From: Heliopora coerulea
Lineage: Eukaryota; Cnidaria; Anthozoa; Scleralcyonacea; Helioporidae
Assembly (NCBI GenBank): GCA_030142905.1
Contig: JASJOG010000018.1
Location: forward strand, 2,301,001-2,365,000
Length of the DNA stretch: 64,000 bases
Direction of reading: 5' to 3'
Shown here: piece by piece, positions 60,201 through 64,000 of the stretch
Position numbering within the stretch: position 1 is the stretch's first letter
Layout of the letters: each line of letters begins with the position of its first letter
Position numbers and translations under genes: made by a program
The notes under the pieces: generated by a model
Databases searched by the model: none
Seen by the model: only the letters and a program-made list of their open reading frames with translations
Told to the model about the DNA's origin: nothing

Positions 60201-61027
60201 ACATTTTATTTGGAATTTTATTCTATCATTGCATTTTAGATACATATTATCTTAAAAGTACTTTATACAGTAGAGATTTTATTTTTGCCTCATTTTATCT
60301 CAAATACATGTAGTGTCCCAAATTAGTTTGTTAAAAGCCAAATCTCAATGACAATGAAACAAAGATTTTATTATCATCATCATCATTATCATCATTATCA
60401 TCATCATCATCATCATCATCATTATTATTATTATTATTAAAGGTCAGAAACCACACAAGCGACTAATCTTGCGGACACAATTTACCACTGCTGACGTCGT
60501 TAACGTGGCGTGGGAAAAAATTTTTTATAGTTCATGAAGTTCGGTGTCTAAGAAACGAAATCTTGTCTGTCTTTGAATTTCCAACTGCGACCACAAATGG
60601 TGCCATAATTTCCTCATAAACTCTTACAGAACTTAGTCAATTGAACTGATCCACTAAAAAGTCGATTCACACGATCCAATTTTCCAGGCAGATTTCTCTC
60701 CATCTAGAAAATCGAATACCTCGTAAACGCTGATGTAGTGGCCTCCCTGTAATCGTATTCACAAATCGGATTGCGTGATTTGTTCGACTTCATGAACTTA
60801 GATCAAATCAAAACATTTCATGGTTACCTGTGAAATAAATCCCGTACAGCTTGCTCGCTAGCACCGATATATTTATTAAGCAGTTCAGGTCCCTTGATAC
60901 TGATAAAGTTCAATGAGCACTCCTTCGCTACCACACCAGCAAGAAGAGTTTTCCCTGTGCCAGGAGGGCCATAGAGTAAAATGCCCGATGGTAATCTCAT
61001 AGGAATGTTGGTATAAAGCTTCGGAAA
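57102..61027 (-). CDS. PEX1: Peroxisome biogenesis factor 1, D2 ATPase exons (partial gene)
   Basis: PEX1 with PEX6 forms the AAA+ motor that extracts the receptor PEX5 from the peroxisome membrane. Exons 61027-60828, 57931-57685 and 57273-57102 join in phase (206 complete codons plus one base) and cover most of the D2 ATPase domain. Visible: Walker [33 protein letters not shown], Walker [14 protein letters not shown], the family-typical [20 protein letters not shown], sensor/arginine-finger region [20 protein letters not shown], and the small AAA subdomain ([19 protein letters not shown]). Identity to the animal PEX1 D2 pattern is very high. The N-terminal and D1 exons are outside the window; C-terminal exons were not found. 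All catalytic residues are intact, so the gene is likely functional. Confidence 0.95.
57685..57931 (-). CDS. PEX1: PEX1 exon, Walker B and arginine fingers
   Basis: Acceptor TGAATAG, donor GTAGTA. Encodes [20 protein letters not shown] through [14 protein letters not shown]. The first base completes an Arg codon with the previous exon. Confidence 0.95.
58398..58620. repeat. Near-perfect foldback in a PEX1 intron
   Basis: Arms at 58398-58496 and 58515-58620 are inverse copies (TAAGAGAAAGCAAATTCCGA at the outer end) with one small insertion. The centre carries CTGAAGA, the stem GATTTT/AAAATC and GAAATATC, again like the Penelope hairpin motif. Possibly two head-to-head element ends. Confidence 0.85.
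60376..60440. repeat. (ATC)n/(ATT)n microsatellite
   Basis: ATC units changing to ATT, in a PEX1 intron. Confidence 0.95.
60828..61027 (-). CDS. PEX1: PEX1 exon, D2 Walker A
   Basis: Acceptor TTTCACCAG, donor GTAACC. Encodes [20 protein letters not shown], the P-loop GPPGTGKT, and [14 protein letters not shown]. Phase 0 in, phase 2 out. Confidence 0.94.
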
Positions 61028-61930
61028 CTGGTGAAAGAAAAGATCAAAAGACAACGACCTCATTAAAACCGATACATCCAGAAATATTACGCATTTACAC
61101 TCGATCATATAAGAAAAAGTCTATAATAAGTTAGAATCACATACTTAATGGACATGGTCTCAACTCTAGAAAATTTACTTCCACGTATTAAACCTGATTT
61201 CCACCAGGCGGAATTTTCCGTGGGGACGAAATTTTTTCTTTGTTTTTTTTTCAATTAGTTCAACTTGAATGTTCATAAAATAAAGAGGATATTTCGTTTG
61301 CGCTGGAAATCAAGCCTTAATGGCGAGATCAGAGTCAGCAATATATTCTTTACCGCTACTAATGCAGCTTTGTAATTAGACATTACTGTACAACTCAAAA
61401 TTGTCTCGAGGTAAAGATTGCTGCATGCAATCAGAATGGCTTCTGCCGTAAGCAATTAAAGGGTCCTTCATCATCCGCAATAGCTTAACAACCTCTCTTA
61501 AGTATATCTAAATACTTGAGAGCTATTTTTAACCTTCTGATTATTAATTAAGGACTAGTTAAAGCTGAAGTGTCAGTTGCCTGAAGATTGCGTTTAGTGC
61601 GAAACTCGGAGTAGCGACGAAAACAGTCTTATTCTTTTATTTGAAATAATGTATGAATGTATGTACGTAGGTGCATACGTTTGTATGTATGTATGTATGT
61701 ATGTATCTTTGTATGTATGTATGTATGTATGTATGTATGTATGTATGTATACTTGAAACCACAGCCTTCTGAATGTTAGTCAGACAATATAAATATTAAG
61801 CCACAAGGCCATTGCGGGGTTAGTTACAGTCTTTGGGTCTGGAACCAGTCAGCTGTCAATGACTTGACAGACTGCAATTTGTTAGATGTTAAATCTCTGG
61901 TTAGATGTATTATTTACCTGTACGTGTAAT
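61028..61930. other. PEX1 intron sequence with hairpin motif and GTAT repeat
   Basis: No further PEX1 exon was recognised here. CTGAAGATTGCGTTTAGTGC then GAAAC at 61581-61605 follows the Penelope 3'-motif pattern. (GTAT)n lies at 61671-61752. Confidence 0.6.
61671..61752 (+). repeat. (GTAT)n microsatellite
   Basis: About 18 GTAT units with one interruption (CTTT). Confidence 0.95.
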
Positions 61931-61936
61931 TTATAT

Positions 61937-63640
61937 TATTTAATTTATTTATTTATTTATTTAAGATTATTTATGCACGGTAGCCATTCAGCACACTAAG
62001 CTGTTTTTCAATGGGCCGTGCTTTGCTCTAAGAACCTATTAATTTACAAAAAATTGCGAAGCCTACATACTAATCAGCTTCACCCTATAATAACTATCTT
62101 ATTTACAACCTATCAATATACTAATTACATTACAAACTACCAATTATTAATAATACATACAAACATAACTAACAATTAACATCATACAAGTGTTTAGAAT
62201 CCACACAAGCCCAAATTCATCCAGGTCAAACAAGTGTCGTCCTGAAATGTCTTGAACAATCTTAAAGCCTTTATCAATTACTGTTTTCTAAATTTTGGAA
62301 ATAGTGATCAATTAGATTTTTAAATCTTGTCGTAGATAGAGTTTGATACTCAGAAACTATATCGCGAGGCAATTTGTTCCATGCAGCCGCTGACCTATAT
62401 GAGAAGGACTTTTTCATGAAATCTGTATTAGGTTTGTTTAAATGAAGTTTTCGATCGTTGCTTCTTAGGTGATACATAACATTATTTCTGATATTAAACA
62501 TTTCAGATATATATTCTGGTAATTGTCCTTGTAATGCTTTAAAAGTAATGTTTAATTCCCGTTTCTTTAAAATGTTTTCAATTGAATCCCATCTGAAATC
62601 AGCAAAAATCTCCTTCGACCTAACATCGTAACTAGATCCCGTTATAACACGGGCAGCCCTTTTCTGCAATTTGTACAGCTTATTCAAGTGTGCACGACTA
62701 CCATCATTCCATACCGTAGAACAGTAAGTGAAATGAGGTAGGACTAATGAGTTATAAATATTCATCAGTGCATTTTAGTTTACATATAGTTTTGATCTTC
62801 TTAATAAGCAGATGGATTTAGATATCTTTTTGCACTGTTCATCATTATGTTCACTCCATCTTAACTCTTCATCAAGAATAATTCCTAATACTTTCTTATT
62901 TATTACTGGCTTAATTTCATGCTTTCCAATTATAACATTTGGAGTTTCAGTAAATTGCTTTAGTCTCCTTTTTGATGCTATTAGCATAAACTCTGTTTTT
63001 TTAATATTTAAAGTCAATTTGTTTGCTGTTAGCCAAGTATTGACATTATGTAGATCTGCATTGATCTTGTTTTCAATGTCAGTTGGTGAAGTTCCTGAAC
63101 TAGACAAGTTGGTATCATCTGCAAACATCGAAACTTGAGTATTTTGAAGACAGTTAGGAAGGTCATTAATATAGAGGGAAAACAACAATGGTCCTAGATT
63201 TGATTCTTGTGGAACACCACATAGAATTTTTTTTGGCTTTGACTTTGTACCTTGTAGTACACAGATTTGTATTCTGTTATCTAAATATGATTTAAACAGA
63301 CTAAGAGCATGATTTTTTACGCCATATAGTTCGAGTTTGGATAAAAGTATTTGATGATCTACGGTATCAAATGCTTTCTTTAGGTCGAGGAACAATACAC
63401 CATTAATTAAACCCCTGTCAATGTTCATCAGCCATTTATCTGTTGCTTGCAATAAAGACGTTTCTGTGGAATGATACTGTCGAAATCCTAATTGTTGTTT
63501 TGAAATAATATTGTTATCTTTCAAAAATTTACTTAATTGATCGTATATAAGTTTTTCCATGATTTTAGCATTGACCGGTAGAACTGAAATAGGTCTGTAA
63601 TTTCCACAGTTCTTTTTATCCCCCTCTTTAATAAATAGGG
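61937..63640 (-). mobile_element. 5'-truncated LINE (Jockey/CR1-type)
   Basis: A (TTTA)n tail at 61937-61966 marks the 3' end. A 3' UTR of about 300 bp follows, then one long coding frame reading on the - strand from about 63632 to 62274. 5' truncation is typical of target-primed insertion. The 5' edge abuts an AT-rich tandem repeat. Confidence 0.88.
62274..63632 (-). pseudogene. LINE reverse transcriptase, one in-frame stop
   Basis: Encodes the RT palm and post-RT domain of a non-LTR polyprotein. Order: NYRPISVLPVNAKIMEKLIY (about 63595-63540), LGFRQYHSTETSLLQ, FLDLKKAFDTVDHQILL (motif A Asp), GVPQESNLGPLLFSLYINDL (motif B; normally PQGS, here Glu replaces Gly), VSMFADDTNL (motif C with intact Asp pair), then PHFTYCSTVWN, KLQKRAARVITG and the family ending RSAAAWNKLPRDIV. 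The same frame is kept for about 450 codons except TAA at 62775-62777. A frameshift near 63630 and the truncation remove the endonuclease. A fairly young copy. Confidence 0.92.
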
Positions 63641-63644
63641 ATTA

Positions 63645-63770
63645 TTTATAATTATTTATAATTATTATATTTATAATTATTTATAATTATATTTATATTA
63701 TATTTATATTTATAATTATATATATAATTATTTATAATTAATTTATAATTATTTATAATAATGACATCCA
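63645..63770. repeat. TTATAATTAT tandem repeat
   Basis: AT-only imperfect tandem array of TTATAATTAT-like units, adjacent to the truncated 5' end of the LINE. Confidence 0.9.
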
Positions 63771-63839
63771 ACGGCTTTGCGTCCAGCAAGTGTTCGCCAA
63801 GTTTAAATACCACAAGCAATCTTGCACTGCCCTCTAAGT

Positions 63840-63910
63840 ACTAGTGGTCTAAACAGTTAGAGCGTCTGGCAAGCACTCAGAAATTTGTGGGTACGAGTTC
63901 CATCTATATC
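63840..63910 (+). repeat. tRNA-like SINE head
   Basis: GTGGTCTAAACAGTTAGAGC (box A-like), GTCTGGCAAGCACTCAG, then GTGGGTACGAGTTCC (box B-like). Stems do not close. Related in layout to, but distinct from, SINE families A and B. Confidence 0.45.
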
Positions 63911-64000
63911 CCAGAGTTTTCTACGTGTATGTCGAATGCTTCTCATACTTTGATGGGCAAGACACAACACTTCATTAATAAGCTAAAATTTCTTACATAA

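Noticed and set aside
60361..60440. CRISPR-like array
   Set aside because: Simple ATC/ATT microsatellite without unique spacers; no CRISPR-type repeats exist in the window.

Overview
This is an AT-rich metazoan nuclear window dominated by decayed transposable elements. A marine invertebrate, most likely an anthozoan cnidarian (coral or anemone), is the best inference. The reasons are the mix of elements present (Tc1/mariner, pogo, several hAT, Penelope-like elements, Crypton/DUF3504 recombinases, Jockey/CR1-type LINEs, tRNA-derived SINEs), large introns, abundant inverted-repeat elements, and two ordinary animal genes split into small exons. No bacterial-style operons, rRNA genes, CRISPR arrays or intact viral genomes are visible.

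Two host genes are supported. RPP38 (RNase P/MRP protein subunit p38, L7Ae fold) lies on the + strand as five exons between 28705 and 38527. All splice sites and phases agree, giving about 271 aa. Part of PEX1 (peroxisomal AAA+ ATPase) lies on the - strand as three consecutive D2-domain exons (61027-60828, 57931-57685, 57273-57102). Its N-terminal exons lie beyond the right edge and its last exons were not found. The two genes converge. They share no pathway and are linked only by position.

Layout. 1-6.7 kb: inverted repeats and triplet-repeat tracts. 6.7-8.4 kb: Tc1 element. 8.9-12.1 kb: an old LINE split by a ZBED-type hAT with an exact 8-bp target duplication. 12-19 kb: Penelope fragment, SINEs, and a hAT-type MITE. 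19.2-24.3 kb: a composite inverted repeat broken by a pogo element that itself carries a small hAT-like MITE. 24.7-25.3 kb: head-to-head SINEs. 25.3-28.6 kb: a nearly intact hAT (one nonsense codon) whose edge is 86 bp from the RPP38 start codon, with a Penelope fragment nested inside it. 28.7-38.5 kb: RPP38, its introns filled by a MITE, LINE remnants and a second Tc1. 38.5-57 kb: intergenic, with two Crypton/DUF3504 remnants, two Penelope copies, a MITE and tRNA-like SINE heads. 57-61 kb: PEX1 exons with microsatellites. 61.9-63.6 kb: a 5'-truncated, fairly young LINE.

The most notable cross-cutting signal is a recurring hairpin motif of the form CUGANGA-stem-GAAA. This resembles the hammerhead ribozyme core that Penelope-like elements are known to carry. 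It occurs at about nine loci, several of them next to Penelope GIY-YIG remnants. No clearly undescribed system was found. The best leads are this motif family, the nested insertions with readable target duplications, and the hAT at the RPP38 promoter.
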